Part shown: positions 32,801 to 43,700 of the stretch, one piece after another
How the letters are laid out: each line of letters starts with the position of its first letter
Position numbering within the stretch: the first letter of the stretch is position 1
Assembly (NCBI GenBank): GCA_905178155.1
Contig: CAJINV010000016.1
Span: 1,419,199-1,483,198, forward strand
DNA length: 64,000 nucleotides
DNA from: Amoebophrya sp. A120
Lineage: Eukaryota > Sar > Dinophyceae > Syndiniales > Amoebophryaceae
Reading direction: 5' to 3'
Notes under the pieces: generated by a model
The model's input: only the letters and a program-made list of their open reading frames with translations
The model's database searches: none
Told to the model about the DNA's origin: nothing
Translations under genes and position numbers: made by a program

Positions 32801-35786
32801 GGCTGCACAGCTGTCTTGGTATCCAGGTAGTTCCCGAGGAATTCCAAAACGGCTAGCATGCTGACGTCTAGTTTCTGCGATTTCTCGTCGAGGTCTTCTT
32901 CGTGCTCAACCGTCGCTGCTTCTTTGATTATCCCACAGAAAAAAGCTGGCAGGGCATATTTGTAATGCAAAAATAAATACACAGAAAAATCTGTCATGGG
33001 CGGCCTCTTAGCATGCTGTTTAGGATACGCAGTACAGATTTTTTTGTGTATTTATTTTTGCAATTGCATTACAAATGTGACCTGCCAGCTTTTTTCTGTG
33101 GGATATTGATCGCCTGGTTCTCAGCAGATGAATCGGCTTCTCCATCTTGATTACCCTCGTCCTTCCCAGCTCCTGCTTCGGCTCCTGTCGATTTTATACT
33201 CCCGCCTTTATTTTCCGCCGCCTCCGCGTTCTTCTCCGCCTTGGTACTAACATCGCTATCAGCTTTCACCATTTGCTGTAGAGACAACTTCAGCAGGTTC
33301 TGTGGCATCGATCCCTGACAGTACAATGCGAGCTGCATCAAGCTCTGCGAGTAGTACCGGTGCGCCTGCGGCGGGTGGATTTTACCGAATTTCGGGTATT
33401 TGAACCTGAGTTCGGTTAAAATCACCTCCCTCAAATTCGTTTCCGGGCGTTGCTGGAGGATGCGGCAAATGAGATTTTCGACCGACCTTCTTGTCGAGTT
33501 GTCCCGCACAGGGATATTATCCGCAGACCGGGAGTAGGAGATTTCCAAAGGCTCCTCGGCCTCGAACTGCTGCTCGTCCTCAGGATCAGGACAATCTTCA
33601 CCGTCTACTTCCATTTCATCCGCCTCAACATTTTTACTCGGCTTCTCAGTTTTTGGTTTCTCCGTCACCTTCTGGAGGAAAAAACATCTTTGGTTTGCGT
33701 GCAAGGAGTGCCACGTGATCCCGATCCGCGTGTACGCGTTGATGTCCGCTTCGTGCGGTTTCCCGTGGTCCAAATGGTTACTGTTGGTCGAAAGATTGAC
33801 GTGGACGCGAGAAACCTTATGGGTCATTTCTTGCTGCGAGCCACTTCTGGTGCGCGGTTTGTTCTTCAGATCGTTTTCTTGCTTCGCAACTTGCTGATTT
33901 TGATTTCCACCAGCAGCAGCAGCAGACTCGGCTTTATTCTGTTTCGCCGCCTCGCTGCCAGTTCTACCCACAGCACCATCTCCGTCAACTTCCACGTTGT
34001 AAAACTGCGGGTGGTAGCTGAACACCGCCTTCATGAAGAGGTAATCTTCTTCGTCCAAATACTCCCCCGGCTCGTACTTGTCGCTGAACAGCAAATCGCG
34101 GCAGTGCTTCTTCAACTCCTTCCCGCTGGTGAACGCGTGCGAAGCTGGCTTTTTGCTTTTAGTTTTACTACTTTCACCACTGGCAACATGATCTAGATCT
34201 TGCGCCGGTAAGAGTTCGATTACAATTTTCTGTCCGATCCCCTTGGAGTGCTGCACCATCTCCCGGTAATCCAGGGCGTTTACCAACGATTTTAAAACGT
34301 CTTCCGCAATCGAAATGTCGCTGGAAACCAACAGCTGCAGAAACTGGCCGTAGTAGTGGTAGACCTGCTTCCAGTGGGATTTTTCTGCGTAACTCGCTTG
34401 CTGCTGCTTCTGGATGACCGTTTGGAGTAAGGTTAGTTCCGCACTTTGCTGTTCCTCTAATTCGACGGTAGATGAAGTTTTATCTGCTGTTCTTGCGCAA
34501 TTTTTGTCCGACATTTTTTTCTCCTCCTTCAGTAACTTCTTCAACACCTGGTCGATTTGCTGCTTCTGCCTTTTTTCGCAATCCTTTTCGTCTAAATGGT
34601 CGTCGCCGATGTACTTGAACCACTTGAACCGCAAGGTTTTCGTCACCTGCTCCGCCTGCAACCACAGATCCAACCTCGGCTCCGTTTGGGTCAAAGCTCT
34701 GTACCAAGTCGCCGTCGAGGGGTGCCAGGGACGCACGGCGAAAAACAGGAAGCAGTAGTCGAAGCGCGCGATGATGCTGGACTCCTCGGGGGTGAGGTCT
34801 TGACTCTGTTTGTCTTTATCGGCGGAATTTGAAGTGCTGTTTGTTGTTGTTCCATTCGCCTGCTTCTGCAGCGCTCTTGGCGGGTTCGTGGTGTCGTCGT
34901 GGTCTGCGTCGAAAGTAGAGCCAGGTTTTTCATCGTGGTCTCCGTCGCCGTCATCATTCTGTTGCGACCCATTGTTGTCCAAAGCCGCCCCATCGGCCCT
35001 TTTCCCGGTTTTCGCCATCACTTTCGCCATCATTTCCCACAGTCTGGAACTCCGGTCTTTCTTCTCGAACATCCGGATATCCTCCTCGTGTTTCTCCTTC
35101 GCTACATCGGTTTTTCCGAACTGCATTTTGAACTCTTTCAACAACAATTTCTTCCTTTTCTCCAGTTTCTGCTCGTAGATTTTTTTTTCTTCTCTTCTCT
35201 TCGCATGGAGTTTTTGTTCCTTCTTCCGGATTCTCATCTCAATCCGGACCGCCCGACGGACCAATTCGGTCAGCCACGGCTTGTTCGCGAGGAGGGTGTC
35301 GTCATTCGTGTCGATTGACCAATTCGGGTAGGAGGAGACGTAGGGTTCTTCTTCTTCTTCGTCCTCCTCCTCTTGAGCTGCGTCTTGTTCCGCAATTATG
35401 TCATCGTCAGCAATAGATGCATCGTCACTTTTTGGGGAAGCAGCAGTTGTGGGGGTGGTGGTCGTCGTAGTCTCCGAAGCTTTGCTTTTCGAAGTAGTTG
35501 GCTCTGGTACTGCAGATTTTGCTGGAGCAGCCTTTATTACTGTGGCCGGCTGCGTAGAAGTTTGCTTTTGCTTTTTCATTTCGTCCTCTTTCTCAGGAGC
35601 AAGGCCTTTCTTCTTCTGCACACGTGGCGGTTGGGGCTGCGTGCTTGCGTTTTTACCAGCACCTTTTGGTGGTATCGTTTTCTTGACAGTGGTACTTGGG
35701 GCGCTCTTTGGTTTTGGTCTCTTGATGTCAGCAACGGAGGCGCCCGCGGCTCCGCGCTGCGTTGGCATAATCATTTTCTTTCGCAT
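29860..35786 (-). CDS. RRN3: RRN3/TIF-IA, RNA polymerase I initiation factor, greatly extended
   Basis: Exons 35786-33106 and 32923-29860 (one introner between) give 1914 residues, about three times the usual RRN3. Known RRN3 landmarks appear in order. YHYYGQFLQLLVSSDISIAE matches the N-terminal HEAT part. ENLICRILQQRPETNLREV and the following helices come before the intron. KNVQFVYFYLCSLHP and VSYLGSILVRAKFISV come after it. The signature NNFPFDPYLLRHSKSLIQPL lies near residue 1330. RRN3 bridges RNA polymerase I to promoter factors at rDNA, so the site of action is the nucleolus. The first 450 residues are Lys/Glu/Pro-rich with a basic helix. About 580 residues after the core are very acidic and disordered (runs of Glu/Asp), with a Lys/Arg patch (KPIAKKRQRDLGSGF) that may be a nuclear signal. 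The start is ATG 35786; two further ATGs follow within six codons. Confidence 0.82.
32929..33105. mobile_element. Introner, singleton family
   Basis: 177 bp, exact duplication TTGAT (32924-32928, 33106-33110). Near-perfect long inverted repeat: outer arm TATCCCACAGAAAAAAGC, inner arm TGCAAAAATAAATACAC. Nearly the whole element can fold as one hairpin. Sole intron of RRN3; removal joins AENQAI to KEAATVEH. Confidence 0.88.
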
Positions 35787-38030
35787 CTTGTTTTTATCTT
35801 TTCTTCGATGGGGTATACCTATACTGTCGCCTAAAAATCGAAAATGATGACTCCACTTGAAAACTTGTCGCTCCGCTGAATTAGTATAATTTTCAGAGAT
35901 TTAGCTCTGCTCTGCAAATACAACTACGAGAACTAAGGATACCCAAAATAGAGAATGCCATCGCAGAAAAAAGTAAGATACAACTCGTCATCGTCGGGTG
36001 AATATATACTAGGAGAGAATGAAATTGAAACATCAACACCCTGCGTAGATTGTTCGTTGCAAGGATGATTTCTTGGTGCCGGACGATCGTCATAAACAAA
36101 CAACTCGATCATGATGGATGGATGTGGATCTTCATCAAGCAAGGATTTAGCATTTGAATTTTGTGCCTCGCCAGATTGACCGCAAGACTGGCTGCGAGCA
36201 GGCGTTAGGTGGACGTGGACCTCGACATTTTCATCATTTGATTTTTATTTCGTGGTGGAAGATGAAAAAGGGCAGATCGATGAAATTTCTACGGTGCCGC
36301 GACTAGGGCTACTTTGAAATTGAACTATAGCTTTACTAGATGAAGATGTCTTGTGACGAGTAGTTGATCGGCCTTCATTGCACCTTGCGATTTCGATCTT
36401 TCCTTCCTTTCATCATTTGCAGATTTATGGAACAGGAGGTGAGCTGACGCTCTTTCTGCATCTCCGGGCGCGCCCGCATGTGCGCACCTTGGCCCAAGAA
36501 ATGGCCTTTCGACCGAGCGACGCGCTTCGTAGAGGTGCTGCAGTCAAGAACTTACGGAGAAGAATTATCATCGCGCACGACACGCGCCTCCGCCTGCGCC
36601 CTCCTTTGGTTAGACAGATGAACGGCCAAAGCTGCAAAGGCTGCTGCGCGACAAAGTAGCGCGCACGCACTCAGGCACCCAGGGAGCGAGATTGACATGG
36701 CTGGCAACAGGCGCCAGACCAGTCGCACCCAAAGCAAACGAAGCTCCCGGGCCCGGCCGCGCGACGCGAGGGAGCTGCGCGCAGTTCGATGCACCGCGAT
36801 ACACCACCCAGGCGGCGATAGAAGAAAACTAATACACCAAGGGGGGCCGGGGCGCGGCGGGCCTCCTTTGCGGAGTAGCAAACGGAACCACCAACGCGCC
36901 GGGGGGCGCGGGCGGGCCTGCGGCCGCGCGCGCCAATCCGGCCGCGGCCGAAACAAAAAATAAAAGCCGGGGGCGCGCGGGCCCAAGGGGCCCGGGCCCG
37001 TATCAAGACAAAGGAACACAAAGAAAGCGGCCGCGCGCCTCCCGCCCTGGGCTTCCGCGCACGTTCCGCCGTCGCCTTTGTGTGCAAGATCTGCGCCAAT
37101 ATTGTAGTGGGGGCATTCTTGCGCGCCGCGGCGTCGTCTGCGGTCTGCCACCCGATTCTTTCAACGCCGCCCAATGGTTATCGCGCGCGGGCGCTGGGCC
37201 CCCACATATGGGGCGGGCCGCGCAGGGGGAGCGGGGCCGGCGGCCCCGGGGCCCGCCGTGCGCCGGCCCCGAAGGCAGGGGCGAACATTCCGGGCAGACG
37301 CCGAGAAAATACACCGGGCGGCCCCCCGCGGGCTGGCGACTCCGAAAGCCGGCGCGGCTTCTCGGTTCGCAGCCCATCGGGGCCCGCTCGCGGAATGCGG
37401 CCGACGCGCTGAAACCCGGCGCGCGCCCCGACCTACGTCGCTCCTTTCTTAGATAGGCCGGGCCGGCGGGGCGCTGCGCCCCGGCGTGCCTTTACGACAC
37501 GACGCGCGGGCCTCTCTACAACTGCCGGCCGGCTCGTTGCCTGCAAACTCATAGCGGCCGCCAAGCCCTTGCCCTTTCTCTATTTGGCGCGTCGGCGTGG
37601 GGCAATACTAGGCGGCGGTTGGGGCTGCGTCGCCGCCGAGCTGTATCTGCGTCAATCGGAATCGCGAAAGACTTCGCCGAGGCACGGCGGGCGCTTTTCT
37701 TCAACAAGAAAAAACGCGCCCGCCTGGCCCATCACTCGCAGGCGCCTACGCTCTGGGTTTTGCAACTACGTGTAGACCCTGCGGCAGGTGAAAAAGCTTC
37801 AGAAGTGCTCTTATCAGAAGAACAACACACGCATACCGTAATAAATCTATCAAAACGAGGAGAACACCATACACGGACACAGATGTCGTCGTGCAGCTTC
37901 CGCTGCTATTTTTCTTTTTACATTCACGCTCAGGCTATCTCACAATCAGCAGCGGAGAGGAGCCCGTGATTGAAGTGCATCATACAGTCGGCATTTTGTT
38001 TTTTTCCATTGATCTTGCGAAACGAAAGAG
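35787..38030. other. Intergenic region with a GC-rich island
   Basis: 35787-36430 is ordinary AT-moderate spacer and would hold the RRN3 promoter. 36430-37780 is an extreme GC-rich island (GGGGCGCGGGCGGG-like runs, many CpG), open in several frames on both strands with Arg/Ala/Pro/Gly translations and no domain. I treat it as non-coding. 37781-38030 is spacer. Confidence 0.5.
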
Positions 38031-38783
38031 CTAAACTTCAATAGTTTCCTCTGCGTCTTCAACTTCATCTTTCGCAGTTTTTGTTGCGTTTGCGTCTTCC
38101 GTGCCTGGCTCTGCGCCGTCTACCACCGTACTATCAGCCTCTGCTTCCCCAGCCTTTTTATCTTCCGCTTCTCCACCCCCCGCAGCATTGACATTGTCTT
38201 CCGTTTCCCCACCAGCATTTTCCTCTTCCAACTTCGCTTCCGCCTCGGGATCCTCCTTGTGAATATCCGGCATGTGCACCGGGTGCGCGTCCGCGCACTT
38301 CATGCCTAATTTCGACAGCAAGTTCGCAACCAAACCTTGGAATCTCGTGTAGGTCTCCGCCAGAACAGAGTACTGGAGGTCGGCTTGGTCGAGTTTCCGT
38401 TTTATTAAAGTCTTGTCGTCCGCGGGGTCGAACCTGGTTAGTGCCTGCAACGTTTTCTCCATCTGATCTTGCTGGTCGGTCCACTCCCGGTGGTAGTAAT
38501 ACACCGGCTCGGCGAGCTTTCTCAAATCGTTGAGTTGGTTCGTCTCGTCGTGTTGTTGCTTCTGCTCTGCGTGAGGATTGTTGCTGTCCGCTTTTGATGA
38601 ACGACCAGCAGCGGCTTGCGTTTTCTTGTGGCTTTGACTTTGTGTTGCAGTTTGCACTGCGGCGTCGCCAATGTCTCCGCCGGAATCGCCGAGGTTGTTG
38701 TGAAGGATTTTTGGGCAGTAGTAGGCGTTGAGAGCCAGGTCGGAAAGACGCTGCGTGGGCATTTTTATCGTTTCGATGAGCAT
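38031..38783 (-). CDS. Unknown acidic coiled-coil protein
   Basis: An intronless 250-codon frame from ATG 38783 (another ATG lies eight codons in, MPTQRLSDLAL). Residues 10-30 look globular (LNAYYCPKIL). Residues 85-160 are amphipathic helix with aromatic residues (LAEPVYYYHREWTDQQDQM, YTRFQGLVANLLSKLG). The last 75 are Glu/Asp/Ala-rich and end ETIEV. No family is recognised. Codon-like composition and the sharp contrast with the GC-rich islands on both sides support a real gene. It may be a structural or chaperone-like small protein, but there is no direct evidence. Confidence 0.65.
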   Translation of the reverse strand: MLIETIKMPTQRLSDLALNAYYCPKILHNNLGDSGGDIGDAAVQTATQSQSHKKTQAAAGRSSKADSNNPHAEQKQQHDETNQLNDLRKLAEPVYYYHREWTDQQDQMEKTLQALTRFDPADDKTLIKRKLDQADLQYSVLAETYTRFQGLVANLLSKLGMKCADAHPVHMPDIHKEDPEAEAKLEEENAGGETEDNVNAAGGGEAEDKKAGEAEADSTVVDGAEPGTEDANATKTAKDEVEDAEETIEV

Positions 38784-40725
38784 ATACTTTTTTGTTCTAT
38801 GCTATTCTACAATCACGTTGCCTGAGCGGCTCCATGATGATACTCACAATGACGATGCTCACAATGATGATGCTACTCTCCGGCGCTCATGATGATCATG
38901 CTGCTTTGCGCCTATCTCTGCGAAGCTTGTTCAAACGGGATCGCGATTGGCCTCGAAGACCTGCCTCACTGAACTACGAGTACCACAAACAACTATCTCT
39001 CAATGACACACTGCCGCGACTAGGTCTATTACTCGACATTTCGGGGCTCTCTGCTCAACGACAACGGAACGCCACATACTCATAGATCAGAGTGGTGCGC
39101 CAGCCGGCTCTCAAACACAAGTCGGTCGTCACCAGCCACACGGAGGGGCTCCCACGGGGCGAGGAAACATTCTCCGGCCCCGACTCGACACCAAAGCCAA
39201 AGCGATCAACAAGACCAACCAAGCAAAAGCGGGCGCGCCGGCGCGCGCTCCTCCGCGAAGTCGCAAGGGCAGCACCGGCGAACATACAGGGGCGGCGCGC
39301 ACGGCCGGGGGGCGCGGGGGCCGGAGCGGCTACCGCGGAAGCAATGACGTGGGTGCCGGAACATATGGCGGGCCGCGCAAAGGCAGATGAATCGGCCCGC
39401 CCGGGCGGCAAAGGATGGCGGAAGACTGACAGACCGCCACGCCGGCCGGCGAGAGGGCGCCCGGCAGACGCCGCGGGGCAGCAAAACGCGAAAGAATGGG
39501 CGCCGCGGAAAGCCAACCACAGACAAGCCCGCCACGCATCCGGGAGCGGGCAGCCTGCTGCTGCAGGCCAGACACGGAGCGAAGAGCAGCACACTCGAGC
39601 GATCGCGTCGCACCGCCTCCCTGGATCCTGTGGCGGGCCGCCGTGGTGTGCATCTCCGACAAGATTTCATTCGTCATCGGGTTCTCCTTGCACCGAAGGA
39701 AGGGCGTCGAAAAACGACGCCCCTTCATCTTTCACGAGCCCCGCGCTGCGAGTTTTCTGTTTCCCCCACCATACCCCGAAGAACGGGGCGAGTTGCCACA
39801 TGATCGGGGGCCCGGGCTTCGGCGTCGAGTTGTGCATATCATCAACGTCGCGCTTGTCTTGCACCGTTTTCCCCGGGCTTCCGTCCTTCCTTCGCACAGC
39901 CATACGCCACGACGGGCGCCCGCGACGCGCCTTGTCTTTGTCTTCGTCCATCCGTTCCGGCGACGATGGCGTCGGCCGGTTGGGTGGTCCCATGGGCCAA
40001 GAAACGGCGGAGGGGGCTTTCTGCTCCCCTGGTTGGAGGTTTCCACAAAAACGCGCGCGCCGGGTCTGCCAAGCCAAAAGGGCGCGCCCGCCCATCACTC
40101 CCCGCTTGCTCTCCTCATAATGGTATCCCTTGCCGTGACAAGTGTCCGACGCTACTCCTGCTACTTCTTTACTTGCTTTCGTATATAAAAGCGAGGTGCT
40201 AGTACGCACGCCAACCTCATCTCTTCGGAATGCGTCAACGTCATGCTCTCTACCTCTACAAACGACTCTCTGGCGCCGGAGCTCTCAAGTCTATATCCTC
40301 TCGTTGCGCATCAACGTGAGTTTTCTTCAGCGGCAATGTTGCGCGACTCACATTCTATGTCAGTCCGCACATGAACATGGCTGGTTGCGGGTCAACTTGC
40401 GGCTTCAACTTGTTGGAACGTCTGTACTAGCAGATAGGTCCTTCTTTACGGGACACGGACAAGAGATGTCGAAAATGGTGGAAAAGAAAACACTTAGCGC
40501 GCGAGGAGATCGCCTCGGCATTGAAATCCCACATCAACAAAGTTGCTTCGCATTCCGTAATATCGTCTTCGTCAGCTTCTGTAGTGCTAGAAGTTGCGCT
40601 TCTCTTGTACCATGACCATCAAAGTATGTTGTAAGTAATTACTTAATCAATGGTGTGCGATGTTGAGTGTAACCTGAAAAGAGAGATGAGTTGCAATTCG
40701 CTGCGCGTCCTCTGCTTCAAAAACC
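38784..40725. other. Intergenic region with a GC-rich island
   Basis: 39090-40110 is a second GC-rich island with an open plus-strand frame of 342 codons whose translation is a low-complexity Arg/Ala/Pro/Gly mixture; open frames exist on both strands here, so I do not call a gene. 40110-40725 is spacer before the stop of the RCC1-RasGAP gene. Confidence 0.5.
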
Positions 40726-43700
40726 TCACGTCGCAATCTTTCTCTGCAGTTCCGCAAACCCGGCCAAATACACCGTCAAGAATCCATCCCCCAAAGTCGC
40801 ACTTTCCCCCTCGCCACTCTCCTTCCCACCCCCGCCGCCCTCCGCAGCAGATGCTTTTTTGTTCAAATCGGTTAACACCGTCACGGGGACTTTCAATTTC
40901 GTGATCATCGCGGTGGTTTTCGGTGCGTTCAAAATCACCACGATCTCCAACTCCGCGATGCTGTTGAACGAGAACGTGAACTATCCACAGTAAATTTCCC
41001 GCACGCGAGCAATGCAAATCCATGCGGTCTCTGCATGACAAAATCAAAACTTGGCTCCGACCCTAGTTTAGCATGACAAGTGTTACACTCCAAATGCAAA
41101 TTTACGAAATTTGTGATGCATCTTGCACATGTGCGGGAAATTTGTATTGCATATGAACTGCAACTCCTTCTTTTTCCGCTTCTCTGGCAAAGGGTCCAAA
41201 TCCGGATGGGTGATCGACTTCACCACCTTCTGCGTGTACAACTGCCCTAGAGTTAACGTCTTCTGCGGGTTGAAGCTCGCGCCCTCTGGGATGTCGTCCG
41301 GCTCCACAGTCCGCAGCGTCGCGATTTTCTGTGCCACCGTGTTCATGTTCCACCGGGCGCCCGCGACCTCGTAGGCTGTATCCGTCAAGACCTTCGGAAG
41401 TTTCGGGTCCGTGCAGAACTTCTTCATCAACGCCAGTTCAACCAAAACCCGCTCTGATTTCTCGTAGTAGGTTGCGCGCGCTTCCCGGATTTCTCTCCGG
41501 CCGGAGTCAACGTTTTCTAGGTAAATCCGGTGTCGGTCCCGCATCAGGAGCTGCTCAACTATGTAGGCGAAGACGTCCACCGTTTGCGTGTCCGCTAGGA
41601 TTAATTCGTCTAATTTTCCAATCCCGGTATCGATTTTCTTCGTCAAAACGTAGTATGAACTGCAAAAATATCGCACTCGTAGTAATTGCTGTCATGCATG
41701 ACAAATCTCCCTCCTAAGGCAAAACAGCATTACAGATTTGATTTGTACTTGTAGTGCTGAGCTAATTTGTAATGCGATTACTTATACATTATATTAATGC
41801 GAAAAAAGAGGTAGACAGAGGGTCCCAGAGAGGTGGCCGAGAGGTAAAAAAGAGGCCGACAGAGGTAGAAAAGAGGTCGACAGAGGTGGAGAGGTGGCGC
41901 GGGACCCCGTTCGAGAGGGTCCGCGAGAGGGCGCGCGAATAAGGCCCGCAGTAAGGGCCCACCCTTAGGCGCCGCCTAAGTGGCACAGAGGGTGCAGAGA
42001 GGTCAAAAAGAGGGAGCGCGAGAGGTCGACAGAGGTGGCGAGAGGTGGCGCGAATAAGGGGCGACCTCTCGCGGACCCTCTTGGCCACCTCTCGGCCACC
42101 TCTGTCGACCTCTACCCGCGAGTATAGCCGGACTATTAGCGGGGACCCCCAAAAGAGGTCAAAAAGAGGGTCTGCGAGAGGTCTGCGAGAGGGTAAAACA
42201 CAAAGAAGCGGGCGCGAATCCGCATGGCACTGCCCATATTTGGCACTGCAGGCCATTCCTTCGCGGAGCTGTTTTGTTCGGCGCCTTTCCGCGCCATCCT
42301 CTCGCGCACCCTCTCGCGCCACCCTCTTGCGCCACCCTCTCGCGCACCCTCTCGCGCCACCCTCTCGCGCTACCCTCTCCCGCCGGGCGGCTTCTGTTCG
42401 CCCCCGGTGTTCTTTGCAGCTGCTCCCTGCGCAGAGCGCCCACAGGCGCGGGAAGCGCGCAAGTGGTCCTGCGGGTTGGCGAGGCGCAATATGTTTCGTT
42501 GTGCATAGGCCCGCGGGGTTGTGGTCCGATCGGCAAACAGTCTTGCCCCGGCCCAACAGCCTTGCGCTCCGGCGGCAGCCGGAGCATGGCTGGTTTATAC
42601 TAGTGCGATACTTTTGCAGTGCATATGTAATCCGGCGGTGTCATGTTCGCGTATTGCTTTTTCAGCATCTCAAACTCCAATTTCATGTCCTTAAAATTCG
42701 TCGACTCCAACGCGGGCAAAGCGTTCCACAAATCCTGCAACACCGCCCTCGGGTCGTTCGGATCCTCGGGCATAGAATATGAATTGCAAAAGGATCGTAT
42801 TAGTAGTAATTGCAATACAAATTCGGTCAGCATGACATCAAATGGAATTTGTCATTTGTCATGCTGATTTGCTTTGGCAACGAGATTTGTAATGCATAAA
42901 TGCAATCACTGCGAGTGCGATACTTTTGCACGGGATATAGAATACGCTTTGACCACCTCGATCGAATCCTCCTCCCCACCAGAACTCGTTTCCGCGGACA
43001 ATCTCCTCGGCACAGGGGCTTTACTCGTTTTGCAGAAAACCATAGAAGGACTCGTCAATAGGAATCTTGCGTTCATTTTGAAGTTGTAAATGACATCTGT
43101 GTCCGGTTTCGCAGTGATGGATTTTATCACCTCTTCCGTCACTACGTCCGCGAAGGGGGGGATCAATTCCATCACCAAATAATCTTCTTCCGTCAAACCA
43201 ATCTTCGACTCGTGCTCTAGGAGTAATGAGGTGACATTCAACAAATCCGACGTTCGGAGTTGCACCAAGTGCTCCTGGCAGTCGTAGTGACTCGTGAAAT
43301 ATGCATTGCAAAAGTAACGTACTAGTTTAAATTGCATTACAAATAATTTTGGCAAGAAGAAAAGTGGGATTTGTAGTGCTGTTTTACCTTGGGAGGAAGA
43401 TTTGTCATGCATATCTGCGATTACTACGAGTACGATACTTTTGCACAGCATATGAAAACGTCAATCGTCACCTGCGTGTCCGTGTCGTCGGTCAATTTCG
43501 TCGACTGCTCTTTACAGAACTGGAGCAGCGTATGGATGTGTCAGGATTGATCTCGACAAAGTTGAATTTGAAATACTTAATCTGCGATGCATAAAATGCA
43601 AGGCACGAAGTGACTGTCTTGCAGGGATTGCAAGCGAGGCCGGTTGTCGGCTTGTTTGGGGTTTGGGATAGAGCTGCTAAAGTAGCATGACAAAAGCGGT

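Noticed and set aside
36552-37174. Overlapping minus-strand open frames of 167-199 codons
   Set aside because: Same GC-rich island effect; two frames open at once, neither with recognisable content.
39092-40120. Plus-strand open frame of 342 codons
   Set aside because: It lies in GC-rich DNA where other frames and the opposite strand are also open. The translation is a low-complexity Arg/Ala/Pro mix with no domain.
41820-42385. CRISPR-like spaced repeats
   Set aside because: The repeats are degenerate, of uneven spacing, and nested in a eukaryotic intron; there are no unique spacers of constant length.
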